Of a DNA stretch of 31,867 nt, positions 19,065 through 26,788 are shown in pieces. The notes beneath the pieces are model-generated. The model saw only the letters and a list, made by a program, of their open reading frames with translations, ran no database searches and had not been told where the DNA came from. This DNA comes from Planctomycetaceae bacterium UBA6163 (lineage in GTDB: Bacteria > Planctomycetota > Planctomycetia > Pirellulales > Pirellulaceae), in contig DIUH01000166.1 of assembly GCA_002428205.1 (NCBI GenBank), positions 1-31,867 on the forward strand. The letters run 5' to 3'. The position numbers were made by a program, and so were the translations under genes. Every line of letters starts with the position of its first letter. The first letter of the stretch is position 1.

Positions 19065-21377
19065 ATGCCGTTTCCAGCCGTTGGTAATCGTACGATTCGT
19101 AACTTAGAGGTTGCCCAAGCAACAACTTCGTTTGGCGATACGTCCGCACATTCCCCACGGGGCCACTTGTTCTTAAACCGTTTGCTGAAGGCGATTTTAT
19201 CGTTTGCCTTCGCGCTCGGTTTGTCTGCGGTCGCATACGCGCAAAACGCCGCGCCGCTGGGTGGGTTGGAAGCCAATGCGGTGAACAAGCCACGCGTTGG
19301 TTGGAAGGTTGACGTCACACTGCCGCTGACCACTACCGCGGTCGACCGAGTGCTTGACCAACTGTCTGTGGTCGCGGGCCAACCCGATGAACGGGCCGCA
19401 GATGTCATCCGACGTGACGTTATCTTACATTTTTTGGCCAAAGGTGCTGCGGGCGCAAAAGCCGACGCTGGCGACGGATCGGCAACCCAATTCGAAGATG
19501 CGCTTCGATTGGCCCGCGCCTTTTCCGCTCCCGACTTTCGATCTTTACGCCTCGTAGCGTATGTCGATGCCTCCGTTCGTGGCCACGCCGTCTTGCCGAT
19601 ACTGGCTTGCGATACGCTGTTGGTCGGGCCCTCCGCATCGATCGGCGATGCGGTGTTTTTAGAACGCGGTAACGATGGCGACGAAACGGTTGTGGTCAGC
19701 TATCGAACGATTGCGGCACGTCGAGGAATTTTTCCGGTTGAGGTTGCGGAGGCGCTTGTGCGTCCGTCAGTCGAATTGGTCCAGGCGACGACGTTGGACG
19801 GAAAACGCCGCTTCGCATTTGGCGAACAGCTTGAAGAACTGCGGCGTGGCGGTGAAGGTTGGCGCGAAGATATTTGGGCGGCCGCGGGCGAACCGTTGAT
19901 GTTGACTGCTGACAAGTTGCGAGACGCGCGAATCGCAAGCCAGATTGTTCCGAACGTGGATCGGGCCCGCGCGTCACTGGAATTGGCTGAACTGCGATCG
20001 GTCAGCGAAGAGATGGTGACCGGTGCAACCGTCGGGACATTGCTGGAGATCAACGGGGTGATCGGTTCGGATCGCGTCCGCCGGTGGGAATTAAACCTGA
20101 TCAATAGTGCCGAAGGTGGTGAGGTCAATTTATGGATGGTGACGATCGACAGTCCCGGCGGCAACCTTAATGGGAGTGTCCAATTGGCTGGGACACTTTC
20201 GACCGTCCAACCGCCGATTCGTCGCACCGTCGGATATGCTTCGGGCCAGACGCTGGCCGATGCGGCATTGATCGCAGTTGCATGTCGTCCGCTCTATATG
20301 AATCCGAACTCACGACTTGGTGGGCCGGGTGCTGTGGTGGTCAATCGCGAAGACCTAGATGTTTTGGATGAAGCGATCGAGCGAATCGCTAAGGATGTTT
20401 CCCGCCCTGCGGCGTTGATTCGTGGGTTGCTCGACCCGACATTAGAAGTGCGTCGTTATGTGAATCGTCGTACCGGTGAAGTTCGTTATGCGACGCAACA
20501 GGACATCGATTCCGAGGGCGACCAACAAGATCAATGGCAAGCTGGCGAAGCGATCAATTTAAAAAATGGCCTCTCAGCGGCCGAAGCAATCGAACTTGGC
20601 TTGGCCGAAGGACAAGCGGAAACCATCAAAGAAGTCGCCACGTTTGTCGGCTTAACCGACGTTCCCGAGCCACTGGCCGCGCGCGGAATCGTCCATTTTG
20701 TCGAATGGTTTGGCAGCTTGACCGGCGTTTCCGTTTTCCTGCTTTTGCTCGGCTTGTTGCTGCTGTCGGTCGAAGTCGGGGCACCCGGATTAAGCGTGCC
20801 TGGCTTTGTATCGATGATCTGTTTCGCGCTCTACTTTTGGATGCAATTTCTAAATGGTACAGCCGAGTGGCTGGAAATCTTATTGTTCGCGTTAGGTGTG
20901 ATCTGTATCGGAATTGAGATTTTTGTCGTTCCGGGCGTTGGTGTTTTTGGTATCGGTGGCCTGTGCTTGTTGGTCTTAGGGGTGGTGTTGACCAGCCAGA
21001 CGTTTGTCATTCCGCGCAACGCCTATCAATACCAACAGTTGACACAAAACCTTTGGCTGGTTTTGGCCAGCATTGCCGCTGTGATGACCGGTCTGGCAAT
21101 CTTAAAAGTGTTTCTGCCCCAAACACGTTTTATGCGAGATCTAGCGTTGGATGTCCCCGACGACTTCCTGCTGGATCGCTCCGAACGGCTTGCCGACTTT
21201 GAGTACCTTGAAGGTCAGATCGGTCAAGCGACGACACCGTTGATGCCTGCTGGGCGTGTCCGTTTCGGAGACGAGTTGGTGCAGGTGGTTACCGACGGCA
21301 GTCCTGTCGCTGTCGGCCAATCGGTTAGAGTTATTCAAGTGTTGGGCAATCGTGTGGTCGTCGCACCGCTAGATTGA
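19065..21377 (+). CDS. nfeD: Long NfeD-family membrane protein with degenerate ClpP-like domains
   Basis: A 770-residue protein from the ATG at 19065 (the frame is open to 18936, overlapping rimK). A signal peptide ('LLKAILSFAFALGLSAVAYAQ') is followed by two ClpP/SppA-like segments. The first contains 'RLVAYVDASVRGHAVLPILACDTLLVGPSASIGDA'. The second contains 'LWMVTIDSPGGN' (D362-G366), then 'YASGQTLADAALIAVACRPLYMNP' and 'LGGPGAVVV'. In active family members an ASAG-like motif holds the catalytic Ser; aligned by eye it is ADAA here (D399), so activity is doubtful. Then come several membrane helices (about 545-680) with the NfeD pattern 'LLLLSVEVGAPGLSVPGF', and a C-terminal NfeD/OB-type domain ('GQIGQATTPLMPAGRVRFGDELVQV', about 700-770). 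NfeD proteins work with stomatin/flotillin partners in membrane quality control. The short nfeD starts 11 bp after its stop. Confidence 0.9.
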   Translation: MPFPAVGNRTIRNLEVAQATTSFGDTSAHSPRGHLFLNRLLKAILSFAFALGLSAVAYAQNAAPLGGLEANAVNKPRVGWKVDVTLPLTTTAVDRVLDQLSVVAGQPDERAADVIRRDVILHFLAKGAAGAKADAGDGSATQFEDALRLARAFSAPDFRSLRLVAYVDASVRGHAVLPILACDTLLVGPSASIGDAVFLERGNDGDETVVVSYRTIAARRGIFPVEVAEALVRPSVELVQATTLDGKRRFAFGEQLEELRRGGEGWREDIWAAAGEPLMLTADKLRDARIASQIVPNVDRARASLELAELRSVSEEMVTGATVGTLLEINGVIGSDRVRRWELNLINSAEGGEVNLWMVTIDSPGGNLNGSVQLAGTLSTVQPPIRRTVGYASGQTLADAALIAVACRPLYMNPNSRLGGPGAVVVNREDLDVLDEAIERIAKDVSRPAALIRGLLDPTLEVRRYVNRRTGEVRYATQQDIDSEGDQQDQWQAGEAINLKNGLSAAEAIELGLAEGQAETIKEVATFVGLTDVPEPLAARGIVHFVEWFGSLTGVSVFLLLLGLLLLSVEVGAPGLSVPGFVSMICFALYFWMQFLNGTAEWLEILLFALGVICIGIEIFVVPGVGVFGIGGLCLLVLGVVLTSQTFVIPRNAYQYQQLTQNLWLVLASIAAVMTGLAILKVFLPQTRFMRDLALDVPDDFLLDRSERLADFEYLEGQIGQATTPLMPAGRVRFGDELVQVVTDGSPVAVGQSVRVIQVLGNRVVVAPLD

Positions 21378-21388
21378 GAGAGCACGGC

Positions 21389-21994
21389 ATGACATTGATT
21401 CAATCAGGTGGCTTATTACTGCTGTTCTTTTTGCTGCTGCTGTTGGAATTGTTCATTCCCAGCGGAGGCCTGCTCGGCGCGGGTGCCGCTGCGGCGCTTG
21501 TCGGTGCTATCATCATCGGCTTTCTGCACAGTTTCGAAGCTGGCGGCGCGATCGTAATCATCGTCTCCATCGTGTCGCCGATCCTTATCTCGGTGGGGCT
21601 ACGGCTGTGGCCGCGGACTCCACTGGGACGCAAAATCTTAAATGTTGATCCGGAAGAATCGGCGACTCGCCGTGACGAGCAAGAGCAGTTGCGGCGTCGA
21701 TTGATTGGTAAAGTCGGCGTTGCAAAAATGGATTTATTGCCAAGCGGCGTGATCGATATTGCTGGCAATCGGCTCGACGCGATCAGCGTTGGCGGCGTGA
21801 TTGACCGCGGATCTGCTGTCGAAGTGATCGACGTTGTTGCAGGAAAAATTCAGGTGCGAGCAACGAGTCGTATTCCCGACCGCAAACTTGAACTGAGCGA
21901 CAGGCCACCAAGTCCTAATGGAGTGACCAACGACAATTTGGAAGTGCCAATCGAATCGCTGGGGATTGAAGACCTGGAAGACCCGTTTCGTTAG
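21389..21994 (+). CDS. Short NfeD-family membrane protein
   Basis: A 201-residue protein from the ATG at 21389, which has GAGAG at about 21376-21380 as a ribosome binding site; the frame also opens at a TTG (21374). Residues 1-75 hold two to three membrane helices with the NfeD pattern 'LLLLLELFIPSGGLLG'. After a charged linker ('DEQEQLRRRLIGKVG') comes an OB-like NfeD domain: 'GVAKMDLLPSGVIDIAGNRLDAISVGGVIDRGSAVEVIDVVAGKIQVRA'. The acidic C-terminal tail ends at 21994. It follows the long NfeD gene by 11 bp and is surely co-transcribed. Such long-short pairs are known in bacteria; usually a flotillin-like gene (floA/yqfA) stands next, but none is present here. Confidence 0.9.
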   Translation: MTLIQSGGLLLLFFLLLLLELFIPSGGLLGAGAAAALVGAIIIGFLHSFEAGGAIVIIVSIVSPILISVGLRLWPRTPLGRKILNVDPEESATRRDEQEQLRRRLIGKVGVAKMDLLPSGVIDIAGNRLDAISVGGVIDRGSAVEVIDVVAGKIQVRATSRIPDRKLELSDRPPSPNGVTNDNLEVPIESLGIEDLEDPFR

Positions 21995-22014
21995 ACTGGA
22001 TCATCGCATGGCCG

Positions 22015-22323
22015 CTACTGCGGCAGTGTCTCTTCGGCCGTACGAGAGCCATCGCTGCCATAGCAAATCAAGCTCTTTCGCTCGAAGTCTGCGATCGCGG
22101 TTAGTTTAACGCTACGAGGCCCGTGCAGGCAGAAATAAACGCCGCAAGTCTGGCCACCCTTAACCACTTTGCGTTCCGTCATGGGAAACTGATCGAGTTC
22201 CAACATCCCGATTTCGCACAGTTTTTGCTGGACAAAATCGCGAAGTGCAAGCAGGTCGATGCTGATGGGAAGGCAGGCAATCATCGGTTGGCGTTGGCTC
22301 CAGGCGAAAGGAACTGGTGTCAC
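22015..22323 (-). CDS. Small conserved-looking protein of unknown function
   Basis: A 102-residue soluble protein; an alternative ATG at 22284 would give 89 residues. The sequence has balanced composition and a structured look. The stretch 'GVYFCLHGPRSVKLTAIADFERKSLICYGSDGSR' reminds me of short planctomycete-specific proteins, but I cannot name a family. There is no signal peptide and no membrane segment. It is convergent with the nfeD pair: its stop codon lies 20 bp from the end of the short nfeD, and GCCGC-TACT-GCGGC (22011-22024) forms a hairpin over the stop that might serve both strands. Confidence 0.7.
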   Translation of the reverse strand: MTPVPFAWSQRQPMIACLPISIDLLALRDFVQQKLCEIGMLELDQFPMTERKVVKGGQTCGVYFCLHGPRSVKLTAIADFERKSLICYGSDGSRTAEETLPQ

Positions 22324-22630
22324 GGTTCAACTCTACTGAACACCAACATTTGCTGGCGTCAGGGTCGACACCGCGAGTTATCGGGCCAGGTTCGCGCGAA
22401 AGATAAATCCTCAAAAAAAATTACAGTCGCAATCTCAACATCACTGTTGAATCGTGAGAAATGTTCCAGTCAGGCAACCCTGGCAACTTTCACGCAAGTC
22501 GATTTCGCCAAATAATTGGTTTTTTTGCCTCATGTTCCTGGGCGCGTCTTGCCGGAATCGCAGTCCGTGCTGCCCAAACGGCGGGCCAATGGGCACCCGC
22601 CTGGAAGTTGCTGCCGCATTCCAGGTGGAA
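22324..22630. other. Region between two small minus-strand genes, no gene seen
   Basis: About 300 bp. Several overlapping frames are open on the minus strand but none has recognisable protein character. A hairpin TCAACA-TCAC-TGTTGA lies at 22435-22450; on the minus strand an eight-T run (complement of the A-run near 22413-22420) follows about 15 bases later, too far for a standard terminator. Confidence 0.4.
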
Positions 22631-22846
22631 TTACGTCCCTTCCGATTCGACGTTTTTGTCCGCGTGATGGTGACGGGCCATTTTCTCGATTGATTCGGGT
22701 TTGCAGAGCCATTTTTTGGATGTCGCCACGCGTGCACAGCGTCGGCAAATGAACCGCACATGAGCAACCTCCGCAGCGAGCACTGGCAAAACCTCTGCTA
22801 ATTGGTCTTTCTTCAGCTTGCACAGCGGTTTTTCGATGCTTTTCAC
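22631..22846 (-). CDS. Small Cys-rich protein, zinc-ribbon-like
   Basis: A 71-residue basic protein. The central part 'HVRFICRRCARVATSKKWLCKPESI' has a CxxC pair and a third Cys 13 residues on; with C9 near the N-terminus this could bind a zinc ion. The pattern 'C-R-x-C-x-R-V-A ... L-C-K-P' recalls short bacterial proteins of unknown function that I have seen next to housekeeping genes. It is divergent from asnS with 132 bp between the starts. Codon use looks normal. It could be a nucleic-acid-binding or metal-storage protein; no function can be given. Confidence 0.6.
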   Translation of the reverse strand: MKSIEKPLCKLKKDQLAEVLPVLAAEVAHVRFICRRCARVATSKKWLCKPESIEKMARHHHADKNVESEGT

Positions 22847-22878
22847 AACAACGTCTCGATGGGCGGCGGGTTCGTGGA

Positions 22879-22906
22879 TTGGTGCGTCAAGAAAATCAGC
22901 TAAAAT
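22879..22906 (+). promoter_or_regulatory. Possible sigma70-like promoter of asnS
   Basis: TTGGTG (22879-22884) and TAAAAT (22901-22906) with a 16-base spacer, about 70 bp before the asnS ATG. The hexamers are close to consensus and the position is right, but no experiment supports it. Confidence 0.4.
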
Positions 22907-22978
22907 CGTTCGGTCTGAACCATCCGATTAACAACGGTTTCAATCGTTTTCATTATCCCAAGCTTGAAAGTATCCCAC

Positions 22979-24370
22979 ATGAAATGGATTTCGGTCTCTG
23001 CGGCTCGCCAAAATGTGTCGGTCGGACAGTCCGTCGAGATTCGCGGTTGGGTTCGGACTCGTCGCGATTCAAAAGCCGGATTCAGCTTCTTGGAAATCAA
23101 CGACGGCAGTTGCTTGGGGAATCTGCAGGTCGTCGCCGACGGGAAATTGCCTAACTATAACGACGAAGTCCAGAAGCTGACGATCGGTTGTTCGGTCGTC
23201 GTCGTCGGAACGCTCGTTGCCTCGCCGGCCGCCGGTCAAGCGACGGAAATGCAAGCCGAGTCGATTCGTGTGCTCGGTTGGTGCGACACCGAGACGTATC
23301 CTTTGCAAAAGAAACGCCACACTTTCGAAAAGCTGCGTGAGTGGGCCCACCTGCGCGCCCGCACCAATACGTTCGGCGCTGTCATGCGTGTCCGCAATCA
23401 GATTTGTGATTCGATCCATCGCTTCTTTCAAGATCAAGGTTTCCTTTACCTAAACACGCCAATCATCACTGCCAGCGATTGCGAAGGCGCTGGTGAAATG
23501 TTCCGGGTCACGACGCTGAACCTTGATAAGTTGACCGGATCAGGCCGCCCAGTCGATTCGACTCAAGATTTCTTCGGCAAGCCATCTTTCTTGACGGTCA
23601 GCGGACAACTCGAAGGTGAAACTTACGCTTGCGCTTTAGGAAAAATCTATACTTTCGGCCCGACTTTCCGAGCCGAAAACAGTAATACGTCGCGACACTT
23701 GGCCGAGTTCTGGATGGTGGAACCCGAAGTTGCGTTCTATGACCTTGCCGACAACATGAAGTTGGCCGAAGCATTTATCAAGAAAATCGTCGGTGACTGC
23801 CTAAATCGCTGTGGCGAAGACATGCAATTTTTCGACCAGCACATTCAAAAAGGAGTTGTCGATCAGTTATCCCAGCTGGTCGAAAAACCTTTTGTCCATA
23901 TGACTTACACCGATGCGGTAAAGGTCTTACAAGATTGTGGCGAAAAGTTCGATTATCCCGTATCTTGGGGAACCGACTTGCAAGCCGAGCATGAACGGTA
24001 TTTGACGGAGAAGCATATCGGCGGACCTATGATTTTGACCGACTACCCTTCGTCGATTAAGCCTTTTTATATGAAATTGAGCGACGATGAGAAAACCGTG
24101 GCCGCAATGGATGTTCTGGTTCCCGGTGTCGGAGAAATCATTGGCGGCAGTCAACGGGAGGATCGCCTCGATACGTTGTTATCTCGCATGGCCGCGTCCG
24201 GACTAAGCGAGGCGGATTATTGGTGGTATGTCGATTTGCGCCGTTTCGGATCCGTTCCCCACGCCGGATTCGGGCTAGGTCTGGAACGAGCGGTTCAGTA
24301 TGTCACCGGCATGGCGAACATTCGCGATGTGATCCCTTACCCACGAACACCCGGCAATGCCGATTTCTGA
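22979..24370 (+). CDS. asnS: Asparaginyl-tRNA synthetase
   Basis: A 463-residue class IIb synthetase. The N-terminal OB-fold anticodon domain is seen in 'VEIRGWVRTRRDSKAGFSFLEINDGS'. The catalytic domain shows motif 2 ('FGPTFRAENSNTSRHLAEFWMVEPE') and motif 3 ('GFGLGLERAVQYVTGMANIRDVIPYPRTPG'). The HLAEFWMVEPE form is typical of AsnRS rather than AspRS. It charges tRNA-Asn with asparagine directly. The start is the ATG at 22979; a TTG at 22964 is also in frame. The gene is complete and overlaps gluQ by 14 bp at its end, so the two are likely translated in a coupled way. Confidence 0.96.
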   Translation: MKWISVSAARQNVSVGQSVEIRGWVRTRRDSKAGFSFLEINDGSCLGNLQVVADGKLPNYNDEVQKLTIGCSVVVVGTLVASPAAGQATEMQAESIRVLGWCDTETYPLQKKRHTFEKLREWAHLRARTNTFGAVMRVRNQICDSIHRFFQDQGFLYLNTPIITASDCEGAGEMFRVTTLNLDKLTGSGRPVDSTQDFFGKPSFLTVSGQLEGETYACALGKIYTFGPTFRAENSNTSRHLAEFWMVEPEVAFYDLADNMKLAEAFIKKIVGDCLNRCGEDMQFFDQHIQKGVVDQLSQLVEKPFVHMTYTDAVKVLQDCGEKFDYPVSWGTDLQAEHERYLTEKHIGGPMILTDYPSSIKPFYMKLSDDEKTVAAMDVLVPGVGEIIGGSQREDRLDTLLSRMAASGLSEADYWWYVDLRRFGSVPHAGFGLGLERAVQYVTGMANIRDVIPYPRTPGNADF

Positions 24371-25373
24371 ATTCGATTCAAATTGGAACCCTCGGCCAGT
24401 AGTTGGACGTCTAGCGCCATCGCCAACCGGTGCTCAGCACCTCGGAAACGCCAGAACTTACCTGCTCGCATGGTTATCCGCACGATCATCCGGCGGCCGC
24501 GTGGTGCTGCGGATCGAAGATATCGATTCGCCCCGTGTAAAACCCTGGGCGATCCAACAAGCGATGGTCGACCTGCGCTGGCTGGGCCTCGATTGGGATG
24601 AAGGTCCTGATGTCGGTGGGCCGCACGCGCCGTATCTGCAGACCCAGCGTACTGCATCGTACCATCAAGCGCTTCGGCGTTTGATCGAATCCGATTTGGC
24701 ATACCCTTGCACGTGCACTCGCAAGGATATCGAATCGGCCGCTTCGGCCCCTCACGAGTCGATCGTCGGTTCGGTGAACGATCCTAGCTTTCAAGATGGA
24801 CCAATCTATAACGGTCGCTGCGCTCAATGGCGACAAGGTGACCCGTTGCCTGTCGAAGGGAGCTTCTGTTGGCGATTTCGCAGTCCCGATCGCGACCTAA
24901 AGATTAGTGATCGATGCTATGGTGATCTGGAAATAAACCCTTCAAAAACTTTAGGCGATTTTCCGCTGACCCGCAAAAACGGGCAAGTGGCTTATCAACT
25001 CGCGGTGGTCGTCGATGACTTCGAAATGGGAGTTACCGAAGTGGTTCGCGGCGACGATTTGATTCCAAGTGTTTTTCGCCAGTTGCCTTTGATCGATGCG
25101 CTAGGATTCACTCGACCACACTACTCTCATGTTCCGCTGGTCGTCGGCCCCGATGGACGCAGGCTCGCAAAGCGACATGGTGATACAAGATTATCGCAAT
25201 ATCGCGATGCTGGGATAAAGCCCGAAAAGATCATCGGATGGGCAGCGCACTCCATAGGCCTTTGTAAAACGAGTTTACCCATCCAAGCCGCTGATCTTGT
25301 TGGGGCTTTCAACTGGTTGAGCGTATATAAAGCAAATGCGATTGTCGACGAACAGCGGTGGGGAACAGCTTGA
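24357..25373 (+). CDS. gluQ: Glutamyl-Q tRNA(Asp) synthetase
   Basis: A 338-residue class I enzyme, the size of GluQ, lacking the anticodon-binding half of GluRS. The signature HIGH site reads H28-L-G-N in 'GRLAPSPTGAQHLGNARTYL'; 'LRIEDIDSPRVKP' follows; the zinc site includes C118 and C120 ('YPCTCTRKD'); and the KMSKS-like loop is R269-L-A-K-R ('RRLAKRHGD'). 'VDDFEMGVTEVVRGDDLIPS' is typical. GluQ attaches glutamate to the queuosine base in the anticodon of tRNA-Asp. It overlaps asnS by 14 bp, and the first palindromic repeat starts 12 bp after its stop. The C-terminal ~40 residues are less conserved. Confidence 0.93.
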   Translation: MPISEFDSNWNPRPVVGRLAPSPTGAQHLGNARTYLLAWLSARSSGGRVVLRIEDIDSPRVKPWAIQQAMVDLRWLGLDWDEGPDVGGPHAPYLQTQRTASYHQALRRLIESDLAYPCTCTRKDIESAASAPHESIVGSVNDPSFQDGPIYNGRCAQWRQGDPLPVEGSFCWRFRSPDRDLKISDRCYGDLEINPSKTLGDFPLTRKNGQVAYQLAVVVDDFEMGVTEVVRGDDLIPSVFRQLPLIDALGFTRPHYSHVPLVVGPDGRRLAKRHGDTRLSQYRDAGIKPEKIIGWAAHSIGLCKTSLPIQAADLVGAFNWLSVYKANAIVDEQRWGTA

Positions 25374-25385
25374 GAGAGTTTTGGT

Positions 25386-25480
25386 CTAGGCTCTGTTTGA
25401 AAAGGAGGCTGGTCCTTTGGAGGCGAGACGATTTTCCCGGTATTTCGGGCCTCGCCGGAGAGTGTCAGACCCCTTTTCAA
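25386..25480. repeat. REP/MITE-like palindromic element, copy 2 (right end decayed)
   Basis: It begins with CTAGGCTCTGTTTGAAAAGG, as in copy 1 (1281-1387), and is identical to it over the 37-bp core 25415-25451. The right arm (GTCAGACCCCTTTTCAA) matches up to about 25480 but the last ~11 bases, ending in CCTAG, are lost. The left arm has also diverged inside (AGGCTGGTCC for the GGTCTGACCC of copy 1). Like copy 1 it begins 12-13 bp after a stop codon, and a GTTTTGG-like string precedes both. It is probably a non-autonomous element mobilised in trans. Confidence 0.85.
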
Positions 25481-25556
25481 GCACGACAAAAACAGGCGTG
25501 GGAAAATAAAGTTTGCGGCATAAGACGCATTGGTAAGCGATGAGCGATAAATGATT

Positions 25557-25615
25557 GTCCGGTACCTTTTCTACAGAGCACCCTACGAGCCGTTTTGCGG
25601 GAAAAGGTACCGGAC
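25557..25615. repeat. Second inverted-repeat element, GTCCGGTACCTTTT ... AAAAGGTACCGGAC
   Basis: Perfect 14-base arms at 25557-25570 and 25602-25615 with a 31-base spacer. The arms are unrelated to the CTAG element next to it. The arrangement looks like a REP/BIME-type palindrome. It lies between the convergent gluQ and acyltransferase genes, a usual place for such elements, and could also act as a bidirectional transcription barrier. Only one copy is seen in this window. A further small hairpin (AATCC-TAAA-GGATT) lies just downstream near 25632-25645. Confidence 0.7.
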
Positions 25616-25693
25616 ACTTATTTTTCGACCAATCCTAAAGGATTTAAAAGATACCTGTTGCGGCCTACGGTTTGTCCGAGCAATCGATATCTT

Positions 25694-26785
25694 TCAATCA
25701 CAAACCCAGCGCATGACTGATTCGAGCGTGGGCCACTGGTTTTGTTCGATCCAGCGAAAAAGTAGAAAGCTTAGCACAAAGTAGACGCATGCGAGCGCGA
25801 TCGCGACTGGTACGGTGGTTGCCTGTTGCCAATAAAACGTTGTGTCTTGGCCCGTTGATATCGCGTAGATCCACAACGGCCAGACGTGCGCGATGTGGTG
25901 CAGAATATAGGCCGACAGGGAATATCGGCTAAGCGTCACCGCAAATGGTTTCAGCGTCCTAAACCGCTCGACTGTTGTTGGGATATCCAGCAGGAGATAC
26001 CCGCCGCAAAAACCGACGATTCCGACACCAAGCATTCCCAGCACGTATTCGGCGCTGGGTGGAAACATCGTCCAAATCGCTGGCCAATCGTTGGGGAACC
26101 ATTGTGGGAAAATCGCTCGTGTTGCCACCATTGCGCCCGATACCGCAATCAATCCCAAACCGATCCAAACGCTGCGGATGATTCTGGCAATCGCTGGTTG
26201 TTGTTCACGCGATTGACCGAATACCGCTGTCCCGGCCACATAACCTGCCAGCGGGAAGATGATCCAGGGCAAGACCGGAAAGTAGCCAACCACTAAAAAA
26301 CCTTGCAACACATCGGCCAATGTCCAATCGGGGTCGAAGTAACCGTCTTGCCAATAGGTTGGCCACTGGGCGATCGAGCGTGCCAAGGGGCTGATCACAT
26401 AGACGGTGCCACAGAAGAGCAGAATGAGCGGTGGGGGTAGACGTCTGGCGATGTTCAATGTGATCAGGCCAGATCCGATCAGGGTTAGAACATCCCAATT
26501 AAAAGTGTCTTCTGGAAGCCAGATGAGTATGTTAAATGCAAACCCAAGTCCAAACAGAAACAATCCGCGGCGGATCGTGACCTTGGATATCTGAGTCTCT
26601 CGGGTATTGCGTGAAAGTTGACCATTGAGCCAAAGGCGGTAACTGACCCCCGACAGCAGCATGAAAAGTGGTGCACCAAAACCGGCGATTGGTGGCGTGT
26701 AGCCTGCAAGGTTTTCACAAAAATGGACGACCACCATCACGAAAATGGCCAGCGTGCGCAGGATGTCGATCGATGAATAACGCAC
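25694..26785 (-). CDS. HGSNAT-like (DUF1624) multipass membrane acyltransferase
   Basis: A 363-residue protein with about ten hydrophobic segments. The N-terminus 'SSIDILRTLAIFVMVVVHFCENL' with D7, R10 and H21 is the signature of the heparan-alpha-glucosaminide N-acetyltransferase/DUF1624 and acyltransferase-3-like group, and 'GAPLFMLLSGVSYRL' and 'RRGLFLFGLGFAFNIL' fit as well. Such proteins move acyl groups from a cytoplasmic donor to a sugar or lipid across the membrane; the acceptor here is unknown. It is the last gene of a minus-strand operon: only 3 bp separate it from the preceding gene, so translation is probably coupled. It converges on gluQ across two palindromic repeats. Confidence 0.88.
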   Translation of the reverse strand: MRYSSIDILRTLAIFVMVVVHFCENLAGYTPPIAGFGAPLFMLLSGVSYRLWLNGQLSRNTRETQISKVTIRRGLFLFGLGFAFNILIWLPEDTFNWDVLTLIGSGLITLNIARRLPPPLILLFCGTVYVISPLARSIAQWPTYWQDGYFDPDWTLADVLQGFLVVGYFPVLPWIIFPLAGYVAGTAVFGQSREQQPAIARIIRSVWIGLGLIAVSGAMVATRAIFPQWFPNDWPAIWTMFPPSAEYVLGMLGVGIVGFCGGYLLLDIPTTVERFRTLKPFAVTLSRYSLSAYILHHIAHVWPLWIYAISTGQDTTFYWQQATTVPVAIALACVYFVLSFLLFRWIEQNQWPTLESVMRWVCD

Positions 26786-26788
26786 GAC

